From Ectobius pallidus (taxonomy: Eukaryota > Arthropoda > Insecta > Blattodea > Ectobiidae): DNA of 64,000 nt. This document shows, piece by piece, positions 12,168 through 23,252 of this stretch. The stretch lies in NCBI GenBank assembly GCA_964059195.1, contig CAXKWD010000002.1, forward strand, positions 151,297,042 through 151,361,041, in the 5' to 3' direction. The notes beneath the pieces are model-generated. The model was not told the origin of the DNA. It worked only from the letters and a program-made list of their open reading frames with translations, and made no database searches. The position numbers and the translations under genes are program-made. Numbering within the stretch: position 1 is the stretch's first letter; every line of letters starts with the position of its first letter.

Positions 12168-12666
12168 ATGCCACCAAAGAAGAGCGAGAAAATAGAAGGA
12201 ATTCAAGAAAATGTGCAGCGCTTTGTTAAGGAAGCACTGCAGGATGCCAACTCGTTGAAGGTTCTTGTGCAGCTGGTAAAGCTGGTATATGGAGGACCTG
12301 CAAGCCACCATAGAAAGAAACAATACGGTGATGAAAGGACTGAAGTGCACTCTCCAACAGAAGGACGAAAATATCGTAGCACTGGAACACCGCATCGCTG
12401 GATTAGAGCAATATCAACGACGCCAATGCATACGCATATTTGTTTTGAAGGAGGAGGAAGCTGAAGATACTGATAAAATTGCAACAAAGGTGGCGCGCAA
12501 GATCGGTGTGGACATTGTTAACGACATTGACCGGAGCCACAGGGTGGGAAGGCGCGACACTGAGAAGCCCCGGCCTATCTTCGTATCATTTGTGAGCTAC
12601 CGTAAAAGGAGTGAGATCTACAGGTGTAAACGCCGCCTTAAATTGAGTGGTATTATGTACAATTAG
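12168..12666 (+). pseudogene. ORF1-type protein of the non-LTR element, frameshifted
   Basis: It starts MPPKKSEKIEGIQENVQRF, a plausible N-terminus after an upstream stop. The first frame is useful to about 12285. The protein then continues in the frame opening at 12289, so one frameshift lies between. The second part reads as a coiled-coil-like stretch (KDENIVALEHRIAGLEQYQR) followed by RRQCIRIFVLKEEE, DTDKIATKVARKIG, DIDRSHRVGRR and PRPIFVSFVSYRKRSEIY. This RNA-binding-like block is typical of ORF1 proteins of CR1/L2/L1-style retrotransposons, which coat element RNA and act as chaperones. The end (GIMYN, stop) is somewhat short of a usual ORF1. Confidence 0.7.
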
Positions 12667-12966
12667 AGATGACCTTACTTAAGCTAGGCATGCTCTCCTG
12701 AGAGAATTCATTTCCAGATTTGGGCTACATAATATTTGGACGATGAACAAGGGGGCACCACGAGGGCAACAAAAGAAAACTGACAAGAATGACTGATCTA
12801 AACAACATGTGATATCAGGCGATGACACTTAAGGTCTCGTTCTGTTCTATATTTATTCGCGTTATCCTTAGTTTTTTTAGTTTATAGTTTTCGTTGGTTG
12901 TTAGAAAAAAATCAAATATGCTAATTACATCACATTACAATTTAAATAATTATTTAAGTAAACGTT

Positions 12967-13781
12967 GTGTCGGGTATTTCAATATTATTTCAAAACTTGT
13001 TTCTTTTGTTTGAATTCTTAGTTTACAATAATGACGTAAATAATTTTAGAAATGTCTCCCCGACTGCCCCTGACTATGATAATGAGTCCAGTAACCCCTT
13101 CTCTCTCTACCCTCTTTCACCTAACGGGACACAAAACTCTGGAAGGGAAAGCAGTCATCGTCTCTCACCCCTACCCCCTTCCACCGCCGACCTGTTGAAG
13201 TCGTCTTTCTCAGGTAGCTCCACCACACTCAAGGTTGCTCAAGTTAATGTTCAAAGTCTTATTGCTCATTTCCAAGAACTGCACTACATCGCCTCTTCTC
13301 TAAATCTCCACTGTATTCTGTTGTCTGTATCCTGGCTTAAAAAATCCCTTCCTTCCTCACTTGTTGAATTGCATTCTTATTCTCTCCTTCGTAATGAATG
13401 AATAGGGAAGGGGGAGGTGGTGTCGCTGCCTACATAAGAAGTAACCTCCAGCCTAAAATTGTATCGCAGACTGCCTATCAATATTCAGCCCGTCTTGAAT
13501 TCCTATTTATTGATATATCCGCTGGAACACAAAAATGGCTAATTTGCGTAGATTATAGACCACCCAAAGACGGTCACCTTTCAGATCTAGAAAATGCATT
13601 GATTGACTTAACCCACTATTATGAGAACACACTCCTCCTAAGTGATATCAACACAGATCTTAATAAGGCCAATTCAATAGATATATTGAAGCTAAATCCT
13701 ATATTCCAGTTCTGCAATATGACCATTCTGCCCCTTCAACCGACACACCACACTGGCACTACAGACACTTTACTTGACTAA
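12967..13781 (+). pseudogene. ORF2 endonuclease region, frameshifted
   Basis: The frame at 12967-13401 ends with LKVAQVNVQSLIAHFQELH and LNLHCILLSVSWLKKSLPSS, the N-terminal part of an APE-type endonuclease (the Q/N-containing first strand and an altered E-T-W region). A frameshift at about 13398 leads into the frame ending at 13781, with GGGGVAAYIRSNL, WLICVDYRPPKDGHL and LLLSDINTDLN, where the usual GDFN has become SDIN. The endonuclease nicks target DNA to prime reverse transcription. The altered catalytic positions and frameshift mean it is dead. Sequence at 13782-14690 is the degraded linker to the reverse transcriptase. Confidence 0.75.
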
Positions 13782-14689
13782 ATAGTGACCTCACAAAGAC
13801 ATAGGGTTATAACCTGTACCTGGAGCGTCAGCACATGAACTCATTTACGGCGAATGCTCGTTGCAGTGCCCTAAACGCGAATCCAAATTAATTACATACA
13901 AATACATTAAAAATATGGACGAACTACAACTGACTGAAGATGCCTTGGCATTCGTTCGATATGGAATCGACGTACTGTTGACGAAAAAGTACAAGCTCTC
14001 AATGACCTGATAATACAGCTATATGACAAACACGCACCTTTACAGACTAAACCCGACCCCCAGCACCATGGATGACTGAAGAAATACGTGAATGTATGAC
14101 AAGGAGGGACGCGGCATATCGAAAGTATAAACACAATTAATGTTATGAAAACTGGCAACACTATACGCGTTTCAGAAATAAGACGACCCAAATGATACGT
14201 AACGCTAAAATACAACATGGACACAAACTTGTTGTGCCAACTGTGACGACTTGCGACGTATGGAAAATCTTACGTACAATGGGACTATATAAAAAACTGA
14301 CTGTTCTTTCGACATTTTATCTCTCTCAACGAACTGAACGAGCATTTTATGTCAGTGCCTACCAGAACTTTAGACAATGCAACTAAACGACAAGCTATTG
14401 TTGAACTGACAACCTTACCTACACCAGATCGTGAAAAATTCTATTTCTCTCACGTATCTCCCATGCAAGTAAAGAAAGCTCTTCAACGGGTAAAAACTAA
14501 TTCACAGTATAAGAATGCTAAACAGAATCATAGATATCATCCTTCCGACCATAACTCACATATTTAACGCTTCACGTTTTACATCCACATTTCCTCAACA
14601 ATGGAAACATGCACTATTTTGACCTATTGCTAAAGTAAATCGGCCAAACACTCCTACAGACTACAGACCTACCTAAAAAACTAGAACGT

Positions 14690-15544
14690 ATTGTTCACAA
14701 ACAACTTACTGACTATTTACATACTTACAACTTGCTCGATCCACTCCAGTCTGACTTTAGGACTTATCACAGTACCTCTACTGCTCTCCTTAAAATCGTT
14801 GAAGATACTCGTGAGGCCATGGAGAGACGTGAGCTGACTGTATTATCCCTTCTTGACTTTTACCGTGCATTTGGCACAGCCGAAACTGACATTCTTATTG
14901 CAGAACTGAAATCTCTGTATGTGTCTGACACTGCAATCACGTGGATGGAATTCTACCTTCGCGGTCGTCAGAAATGTATTACTGACAACAAGCGCTCTTC
15001 ATCGTGGCGATGTGTGAAGGCAGGCGTTCCTCAGGGGTCTGTATTAGGGCCTCTCTTATTATCTGTATTCATAAATGATATATCTAGTCACATAAGACAC
15101 TCCGAACACCACCTGTACGCAGATGACCTTCAGATCTATATTCAATCACCCCCGATGCAATTAATGACACTTTAACATTAACGAAGATCTACAATCAATC
15201 GGTAACTGGGCACACAAATTTGACTTACAACATAACCCAAGCAAAACCCAAGTTATTGTATTAGGACAGCAAAGACTACCAGTGACATTGAACAACACTA
15301 TTATCTCGTACACAGAAAGAGTAAAAATCTAGGTATCTATCTCGACTCAAAGATGAATTGGAATTCTCAAATCAATCATATACGTAAAAAGGCTTTCTCT
15401 ATCATGCATGCTCTGAAACGACTGAAAAACTTCCTTCCTACTAGAATAAAGGAACCCCTAATACAGACCCTAGTGATGCCTTATTTCGACTACTGCGACA
15501 TCTTGTATGGAGATCTGGGTGTTGAATTGTCACAGAAACTTTAA
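14690..15544 (+). pseudogene. ORF2 reverse transcriptase region, broken
   Basis: The longest open part (14732-15175) shows LDPLQSDFRTYHSTSTALLK, then DFYRAFGTAETDIL where a catalytic Asp region is expected (D-F-S-x-A-F-D in relatives). It also has AGVPQGSVLGPLLL and the catalytic YADDLQIY. Thumb and C-terminal sequence follows in other frames, ending at 15353-15544 with MNWNSQINHIRKKAF and LIQTLVMPYFDYCDILYGD. At least two further frameshifts lie between the pieces. The second Asp of the first motif appears changed to Gly (AFG). Its continuation lies beyond the antisense insertion, at 16461. Confidence 0.8.
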
Positions 15545-15592
15545 CGTGTTCATAATACGTTTCTTATGTATAACATCAACATGTTCCATTAC

Positions 15593-16460
15593 AATAGTAA
15601 TACTACATGTTTTGGTGTAATCCTTATGTTGTTAATTAATACAATATTATATTTCAATATGGCTTAGTTTCTAGTTTTGTTCTACTTTATCTATAGTAAT
15701 ATACAAATTGACAGATATCAGTCTCATACTTATTAGTTATGTACTACATCTACTATATCCCTATCCTAGTCCGTATATTTACTTATCTATTTATTTGAAA
15801 TCCATTGATCTATTTATTTTAAGTCCATTGCTTTAATAAATGTATTAAAGTATTTGAGGTATTTTATGACTAAATCATTATATCTAGGTGGCCACTGTCC
15901 TCTGTTTCGAATTATGCTGGCCTTTAGTTGAGTTCGTTCTCTGTTGTACCTCGAACATTCCAGCAGAAGGTGGTTGGTCGTCTCTTCTCCTTCGTTGCAG
16001 GGACAAGTGGAATCTTGCGTTATTTTAAATCTATGAAAATAGGCTTTTATTGGTCCATGTCCGGTGAGCATAGTAGTAAGCCCTACTGTAGGATAAATCT
16101 TGGAGGATAGCCTTTGCACCACACTCGGAAAGTATTTCTTCGTTTCTTGACCCTTAGTTGTGGCTTGCCATTCAGTGTCCCATATTGCATAACTCTCCTC
16201 TCTTAACGTTTTTACGTTACTCTTCGGGAATTTATTGTATGACAGTGAGCTAGAGCTTCTTGCAGCATTTTTGGCGAGGCGATCAGCAAGTTCGTTTCCA
16301 TGTATTCCCACATGGGCCTTCACCCAGCCAATTGCTACAGACCATCCTTTATTTCTCATGCCTTTTATAGCCTTTCTGATATCTTCAATGAGGTGATTGT
16401 GGTTTTTTGAATTCTTGAATTCTTGGTTCATAATACTTGGGTTTCGTTTTATCGTTCGTT
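15593..16460 (-). mobile_element. 5'-truncated R1/Jockey-like retroelement fragment inserted antisense
   Basis: The host element's coding sequence stops at about 15592 (frame ending NINMFHY) and resumes at about 16461 (HDHVSKYFKQLSWLRLQNRR). The intervening sequence reads as the 3' end of another retroelement on the minus strand. A short word TTCCA is present at both edges (about 15584 and 16460) and may be all that remains of a target duplication. No clear poly(A)/(T) tail is seen at the left edge. Confidence 0.75.
15814..16431 (-). pseudogene. C-terminal half of RNase H plus CCHC-like tail of a non-LTR ORF2
   Basis: 205 codons without a stop. The N-terminal part is the second half of an RNase H domain: WSVAIGWVKAHVGIHGNELADRLAKNAA, with the conserved His and Asp of the WVKAHxGxxGNExAD motif. 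Then comes IWDTEWQATTKGQETKKYFP, and near the end CPCNEGEETTNHLLLECSRYNRER, a conserved C-H-C terminal motif of R1/Jockey-type ORF2 proteins. The reverse transcriptase and the first half of RNase H are missing, so it is a 5'-truncated copy. The open frame suggests a fairly recent insertion compared with the element around it. A related copy lies at 25531-25920. Confidence 0.85.
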
Positions 16461-16810
16461 TCCACGATCATGTCTCAAAATATTTCAAGCAACTGTCTTG
16501 GCTTCGATTGCAAAACAGACGTTTGGTCCACTCTCTGTGCTTATTGTACCAAATTCTTAAGTTTTCCATACCTCTTTACTTGGCTCTCCCATTTACATTT
16601 CTATCCTCCTAGCATAATCATGGAATGCGTTCGCAGCACAACTCTTTGTTATCAATTCCTAGTCATCTTAAAACCTCATACTCTCATTCATTCACCATAG
16701 CCACAGCCCGTTCTTGGAACTCCTTGTCACAAGATATCAGGGGTAGTCGGGGTGTACACTCTTTCAAATCTGCGCTTTATGAACAATTATTGCCCACTGA
16801 ACAGAACTAG
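16461..16810 (+). pseudogene. C-terminus of the interrupted CR1/Jockey-like ORF2
   Basis: Starting in the frame reading HDHVSKYFKQLSWLRLQNRR, then shifting to the frame ending at 16810 with YSHSFTIATARSWNSLSQDI and SFKSALYEQLL. The SFTIATARSWNSL block is the usual C-terminal signature of CR1/Jockey ORF2 proteins. It completes the reverse transcriptase that breaks off at 15544-15592. The coding region ends in a stop at 16808-16810, followed by about 350 bp of 3' untranslated sequence. Confidence 0.8.
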
Positions 16811-17161
16811 CTCTTTGTAGTCACTCCATTTCTCATTGTACATAGCATTACTTAGTCTCCTTATAACGTATTTATAGCTAGACTTAAATTTCCATTATAA
16901 CATAATTTTACATATTGCTTGTTTTGCTTGTAACATCATTATTCTTCTGTGATGACACTTATGCTTTCTATGAAGCTTATGCTCTTTACTTAATTAATTA
17001 ATTATTATGATTAGCCTTAACCTTAGTCTTAGTAATAGTCATAAGTCTCTTATCAACTACTTTGATATTTATGTAAACCTACATTGTATATATTTTCTGA
17101 GACTTGGTTGAGTGGAAGAGAGAAGGCCTTATGGCCTTAACTCTGAGAGGCAAAATAAATC

Positions 17162-17229
17162 ATCTACTACTACTACTGCTACTACTACTACTACTACTTC
17201 TACTACTACTACTACTACTACTACTGCTG
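17162..17229. repeat. (CTA)n microsatellite, 3' tail of the non-LTR element
   Basis: Mostly pure CTA triplets with a few CTG/CTT interruptions, directly after AAATAAAT. Triplet tails are typical of CR1/Jockey-like 3' ends. Long Leu/Thr/Ser open frames across it are artefacts. Confidence 0.9.
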
Positions 17230-17235
17230 CTATCC

Positions 17236-17305
17236 GTACGGTACTGTTGCAATGTGGTAGTTGCTACCCGTACGGCACCATATGCAGAGTGGTAGCAGCA
17301 AACCA
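17236..17305. repeat. About 35-bp tandem pair with CCGTACGG
   Basis: Two units: CCGTACGGTACTGTTGCAAT with GTGGTAGTTGCT, then CCGTACGGCACCATATGCAG with GTGGTAGCAGCA. A third similar piece (ACCGTTACAGTGTGGTAGCAG) sits at the left edge of the CR1-like element at about 11995-12015. The element therefore probably inserted into this small repeat. Confidence 0.6.
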
Positions 17306-17575
17306 TTGCAGTGTGCTGTTTTCTTCCAGCCGGTCGAGGGAGGTATGCTTGCCTGGCTTGCATTGGATAAATTATAGATAAATTTCAAAGAGTTACATTG
17401 CACATATAGTACGGAAAGATTAGTTATGTATAGATATTGTGTCACTTAAGTCTAGTTTCGATTTAAAGGTTTTCTCGGGGAACTATTATTTGGCATAGTG
17501 ATAGGTTGAATATTTTGGATGGGCGTGCCGCGATTTTTCTGGCAGTTACTGCAGGGGCCGGTGTGCGACATTTGT

Positions 17576-17578
17576 GTT

Positions 17579-17616
<38 letters not shown>

Positions 17617-17630
17617 TTTCTTCCTTTCAG
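17576..17630. repeat. (CTTT)n microsatellite
   Basis: TTTC/CTTT units run to about 17630 and end in CTTCCTTTCAG. This superficially looks like a splice acceptor, but the following sequence has no recognisable exon. Confidence 0.85.
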
Positions 17631-17639
17631 ATCGTCCTG

Positions 17640-19949
17640 TGTGGGGGACGTGGCCTTTGTTGGATATTTTCTGACTGCATTTCCTATGATTGCAGTTCTG
17701 TCCAGCCCCTTGTTCAAAATTTGTAATAGGTGGATGTGTTTGGTGGTTATAAACGCCTATAACGGAGCCCCTGCTACATAGTGGAACGTCGGATGAGATT
17801 TTGTACTGTTGTAGCGTAGAGGAAACGACTGCACATTTTTAGCTATAGATGTTTGTTATAGGGTCGACCGATTGTCATTTGCCCCAGGATTTTCCCGGCC
17901 GATTTGGAGGGAGGAGACGATCGCACGAGATTCACTGAGATATTTGTTTGTTTCAGCATTCCCCGATCTGACTGATGTTGTTATGGAATTTGGAAGTAGT
18001 ACTTCTACTAAAAAAGAATCTAGGGGCAAGTTTCTACATCGTGGGTACTATTGCAGAAGACCCTAGCTTTATCGGTCCCTACCGTATTGCAAAAGTGTTA
18101 TTTAATAGGGTTTCATTTTTGTTGCAGAACTGTGAAAATCAGTCTATGCGGTGATGTCACGCCACTCAGATGGAGTACTTTCATCATGATAATTATCGCG
18201 ATTCTATATCAGGTGTGTGTTCTTGGTGTGAGTTGGTAAGGCGGTAAATTAATCTGAGTATGTTAATATTAAATTATGTAATTATATGCTTTCTTGCTAT
18301 GCATTTCCATTTGTTGTGTGGGTTGCCACGAAGGCTCTTTTGTCAACTGTCCCCTGTCTAAGAAATAACTTTTTACTGCATATTGGGGAACACCCTTTGT
18401 CCTGTCTATTTCTGAGCACTAATTCTTTTTAAGAGCTCCATAGCTATCTCACAGAACTGTCTTCAAATAAATAATGACTTAATGTAAGGAAAAGGAATTG
18501 TCTTAGAGTTTCTAAGTAATTAAAGTAAAAAAGAAAGATTTTAGATTATATTTTGTGTATTATTGAGATGTTTGAATGAAGTTGTGTAAAAAGGAGAATA
18601 AGAATATATGCAAAAAGCAATGCAAACGAGTAGTTAAGTAACAAAAGAGTGACTTTAATTATGTAAAATGCATTATTTAAAAAAATGGTAACAAAAAATA
18701 AGGTAGTGAGCTACTGAAAACAAGAATGGAGCAATTATAATATTATATTTCAAGTATTCAGTTTCCATAAATTCGGACTGTTCGGCTGTGCAACTCACAC
18801 CCCACCCTCCCCTTTGTTGTGAAGAGCAATATAATGTGTGGTGCACTGGGTGTGTTTCAGAATTGTTATTTTGGATTTCCTGAGGATGGAGCTGTGTTGG
18901 TTGGCATGAAACCTAGGCATGCTGACCTCTATATGTTGCTGGATCTGGTCATCGGGTTGCTCCCGAATTTCATTTTGTCACGCATTGTGTGGCCGGATGT
19001 GTCCTGGATTGCTTGCCCTTATCTACTGTGTGGCGCACTTTTCTTAGAAATGACAGTACCAACAATCCTAAAGAACTTGTATTCAAGATATCATGGAATT
19101 CAAGACAGCAAGTTCCTTTATTCAAGAAATCTCTGCTTACCTTTTCAGAAATATGGACTTGTGCTGATGTTTGCTAGAAATATGTTTATTGGCATAGTTA
19201 TGTTTTGTTTGAGATGAATAGGTCAATCTACCATCCGGAGATCAGTAAGAAAGGTTGGGGTCTTTCTTTCACTTTGGACAGTGAAGCATTTCTATATCAC
19301 TATAATTTTGTGAGTTTCAAAGGTTAGCACCTCAGAAATTTTGGACTAACATAGTACTTGACATTCTAAGTGAATAATATGGACTCTTCGCTGCGTTGGA
19401 AATCGGCTATTAGCTAGATTTATTTTGATATTGAAAATGGACTCCATTTAGGAAACTTATGCTTTCTTTTCCATTCATTGTAGTGAGCTCACTTTAAACT
19501 TAATTTCCATTTTTATTGATATATGGGGAGATTAATAAGAATTGATGATTAAAGTATAATTAGTACTTACATAAATTTACAAATATTTCCAGTTTAAATG
19601 ATCATATGTTCTTAGCCAAGTCACTTAGATAATTTGTCGTTTGAGTAAGAATTTTGAATATTAGAGTTTACCATTGTCCATTATACTTAAATTATTAGTT
19701 AACTTGTCTCAGTGGTAAATTGTTAAAACCTTTTTTTGACACTTATTAAGCTGTGATAATTTCTGTGAGATTTTAAATGAGAATAATGTTATTAATGTTG
19801 AGTGTTATTATCTTATGAGAGTAATTAGAGGTAAGTATTTTGCTATTTCTCTGGAGCGATTAGTATACACAATACAAGTATATGGTTTGGATAGATGTTA
19901 AATCTTCTAGCAAGCTAAAGAAATTTTTTTGAGCCGGTCGAGGGAGGAT
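17640..19949. other. No gene recognised
   Basis: AT-rich sequence between the CR1-like element and segment copy B. The longest open frame, 18819-19217 (132 codons, hydrophobic), resembles no family I know. The 16-bp word AGCCGGTCGAGGGAGG occurs at both ends of this stretch, near 17328 and 19932. Confidence 0.5.
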
Positions 19950-21754
19950 TGAGATCAGGTTGGCAGCATTGCTGCTGGTACCTTCTAGTCTGTCTAGTGA
20001 TGCTCTTCCACCTCCCCCTAAGGCTAACGCGTAGTGAGCCTCAGTCGGTGCCTGGATCTGCTTGTGGTAGGAGCTCTTCATATTCAAGAAAATGTAGTGT
20101 TTTTTGTACTGTGCTCGTTTGTAGGTTCTAGATTTGACATTGAGTGAGTAGCTAATATGCAGTTAATTATTTAAATTCTTACCTTAAAGGAAATGCAGTT
20201 CTTATTACCAAAGAAAGTAACATTTAGGAACCAAGCTTTACCTTCGTGGCAATTCACCAACGCATAGTATATGCTGCAGAATATTTGTGGAACCAGCTTG
20301 TTATTTTCAATCTTGCTAGAAGATTTGAAGTAATAAAAGAATTCATATTACAAAGATAGGTTCTGCTTCTATGAAGGTTAATATTTGCTGCGGTATGTTA
20401 GTTAAGGCGTAGTATCAAGAAAGTTCTAAGTAGGTTGAGTCCATTTTAGTAATACAATTAAATGTAGGAAGCATTGTATACTAGATTCTGGTCCGTTCAT
20501 CTCTTGATGGTTTTCTATGACTAAAATACCAGTTCTGAAGAGTACTTGCTAATATTATTGTTCTATTTAGAAGTTGTGTATTTGACCTTACATTTATGTC
20601 ATTACGAAAATAACATAGTACTTACGTAACTCCGTCTCTATCAGCTTGTCGCTTGCGTGCCTTGCAGATTTCCTTGAGATTACTTACAATTAAACTATGA
20701 TTATTAATAACTATTTTCAGTATGGAAATTAAGTACATTTTACATCCGTTTAATAACCGGACTTCTGGCTAAGTAATGCTGTTCTTCGATTGAAATCTAC
20801 TTTATCTTTGTTTAGCAGAAACATTTCCATCTTCTATTTAATAGAAAGCACTGAGTAATTTATTGAAGTGAAGTATTTTGGGATCTAAGCAAGGATTAAT
20901 TGTTTTGTGAGAACCATTATAAGTAGACTAGATAGTGGAAAAGGAAATAATTTGTGTGTGTATTTCAAGCAAGATAGAAATATTATTGCCTAGATAAGAC
21001 ATTTTATTTGGAAGTATTTATTAATTAGGATCAGGAGTAATAGTAAACTGAATTGATGAATATTAATTATTAGGAGAAAGCCAGTAGATGAATAAACTAT
21101 TTGTAATGGAAAATGTAAAGGGTAGTTGAAGTTAAGTCTACGGATTAGTCTAGTCGAGTTGAAACAGATTATGTGTCATTTTATGAGGTTACTTGTTGGT
21201 ACGATTTTATACCTACTCATGTATTAGAGGTGTCTTTAACTATTTATGGAAATTTTTCATATATGAGATTGCAATCTTATTTCTTCTTATCTGGTGCGTT
21301 GAACACTTTTATTGAATGGTTAGATTTATTAAAGGAAATAGACTCAAGTTAGGAGATATATTGGATATGAGATTATATATTGAAAATCTATGAGATTAAA
21401 GAGAATAGTATCATTAAAAAACTTTAAGATTCATGAGAAATCTGATATTTTGATTACTTTTTGTAAAGGGATAATTTGTTAAACCTTATATCCTTATAGA
21501 ACGATACGTGTCATTGATGCCTCTTGTTATTTCCTCTCCTCGTCCGCTGGCTAGAATTAGTTCGTTCTGCCACCTCTTCAGGGTTGGCGCTAAGTGCAGG
21601 CTTGTTATGGTAGCAGGTTTAATCTTTATTCAACATTGTGCAGAGCAGTTAGTTTGCTGAAAATAGTTTATTCTATAGAAAGTTATATAGTCAATTATTT
21701 TCTTGGAGAGTTCATTTCTCTCCGAGTGTTGCTAATGGAGACCCAAAACTACCG
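19950..21754. repeat. Duplicated segment, copy B (partner 9386-11985)
   Basis: Collinear with copy A but without the SINE and with one unit of the 120-130 bp tandem repeat. It ends at GACCCAAAACTACC, 6 bp before the recognisable metalloproteinase coding sequence, across CGTAGCAG that could be a splice acceptor. Confidence 0.8.
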
Positions 21755-21760
21755 TAGCAG

Positions 21761-23252
21761 AAGTATGGATATCTGTCCTGTAAGAAGAATACACTACAAA
21801 ACAAACTATCTTTCGTGTTTCAAGCTAATTATGGACTTCATGGATTTACGACGTTAGACAATGACACTTTGAATTAAATGAGGACACCTGGATGTTTAAT
21901 GAGGACACCTGGATGTTTAATGAGGACACCTCGATGTGGGGTTGCAGATATAACGAGCTCCGAAGAGGTGAACGAGTGTAACAAAACACATTTAGGACGG
22001 AATTATATCACCATGGACCAAAAGTTTGTAGACATAACAAAGATGGCTTTTGAAACAGGGGCATCTGTATCTGGTCTCACTTTCTCAAGAGAATTAATAA
22101 AGCCAGAAATCTTAATAACTAATCTTCATAAACTTCAATTTTACGATGTGGATTGTTATGACACTTTTAAAGAATCTGAAGATGTTTTAGCACATGTCTT
22201 CTTTCCTGTGGATGGTATTTCTCTTGAAATTCACATAAACGTCGACGTACAATGGTCTACGAAAATGACTTTCGCTGGTGATAATAAAGTCAGAAATCTC
22301 TATGCCGTACTCCTTCACGAAATTGGACACACGCTGGGAATACCTCACTCAAGTGATAGGGACGCTGTAATGTATACATTTTACATTCCCTATCAGCCAT
22401 TAATTCATTTGAACGGTAATGATATTGTTGAAGCTAAGAAACGATATGGTCCTCCTTCATCACGACCTCAGCCTCCGCCATCACCACCGCTGCGTCCGTC
22501 TTCATCAACTCGACCTACGTCTTCATCAAGTATATTTATGCCATCATCAACTCGACCTACGCCTTCATCAATTCGACTTACGCCTTCATCAAATCCTCAG
22601 CATGAAATTGGTGGACCTGTGCGGAATGTTGTTCCCGACCTTTGTAAACTGAAAACGTTAACACATTTATAGTAATTAACAATGCATTATACGTGTTTTA
22701 TGGAGAATGGATATGGATTATAAATTTAGGAGTTAGGGAAATAACCTCTCCCTATTTTATACGCAGTTGGGTACGTGACTTAGCCGAGAAGTTTAATGTG
22801 ACAGCTGTTTATCAAAAACCATTCCGAAATCGTTATGATAGTCGATACTAAGATATATCTCATTTAGGCTTCGCAAGAATCCTCGATTTTCACCTAGCAT
22901 AAGTTATAAGTCTTTACTAGCTGGTGTCAATAGGTATAGAGGAATAACATATCTGTTTTATGACGACAGTGTAGCTTTAAAGATGGACGATTGTGGTGTA
23001 CAAGAACCTGCCTATCGTCTCAATACACATATTTTCCCCGGGATTCCTCCAAAAATAGATAAGGTTTTTAGGTATACAGACGGGTTGTTGTACTTCTTCC
23101 AGGCCAATAAAGTAATACAATATAGTGAACTTAACAACGCCGTTGTAGGTACCTTTAAGAATATTCTTGAACTATTTGGAATAGATTGTCTACCGAAAAA
23201 AGGATTGATTAACGACATAAAATCACTTTTATCTCAACTTTATTCATTGTAA
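21761..23252 (+). pseudogene. Matrix metalloproteinase pseudogene (propeptide, catalytic and hemopexin parts)
   Basis: Matrix metalloproteinases are secreted zinc endopeptidases that cut extracellular matrix. The frame from 21761 reads KYGYLSC, then FQANYGLHGFTTLDNDTLN, a typical propeptide, and hits a TAA at 21875-21877. From 21878 follows a cysteine switch in three 21-bp copies (MRTPGCL, MRTPGCL, MRTPRCGVAD). The catalytic domain has HEIGHTLGIPH (22316-22348; the three zinc His are residues 147, 151 and 157 of the 264-codon frame) and the Met-turn DAVMYT. A proline/serine-rich hinge at 22440-22600 leads to hemopexin repeats: INNALYVFYG and GEWIWIINLG in a shifted frame after about 22655, YRGITYLFYDDS at 22930-22970, and FRYTDGLLYFF with FGIDC at 23065-23195. 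A nonsense codon and at least two frameshifts disable it. The signal peptide is absent. No introns are seen from propeptide to hemopexin, so a retrocopy is possible, although CAG at 21758-21760 could be an acceptor. Confidence 0.85.

Larger units (their letters stand above)
12017..17288 (+). mobile_element. Decayed CR1/Jockey-like non-LTR retrotransposon, nearly full length
   Basis: It contains, in order, an ORF1-type protein, an APE-type endonuclease, a reverse transcriptase and a C-terminal region. A 3' untranslated region ends AGAAGGCCTTATGGCCTTAA ... AAATAAAT and runs into a (CTA)n tail at 17162. The 12-bp word GTGGTAGCAGCA lies on both sides (12005-12016 and 17289-17300) and is a candidate target duplication. 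A short repeated motif near the 3' side contains a similar word, so this is not certain. The element is full of frameshifts and stops and is interrupted at about 15593-16460 by an antisense retroelement fragment. The clade call rests on domain order and motif style only. Confidence 0.8.

Noticed and set aside
17104..17381. Leu-, Ser- and Thr-rich open frames
   Set aside because: They run through the (CTA)n tail of the CR1-like element.
17463..17781. Open frames on both strands with a Lys/Arg/Glu run or Phe/Leu/Ser run, and a splice-acceptor look
   Set aside because: They cross the (CTTT)n microsatellite. No exon-like similarity follows.
18819..19217. 132-codon open frame with hydrophobic stretches
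   Set aside because: No family resemblance, no clear start context, and an overlapping frame of similar quality. It is most likely chance.
22419..22652. His/Leu/Arg-rich 77-codon frame
   Set aside because: It is the out-of-frame shadow of the Ser/Pro hinge of the metalloproteinase relic.
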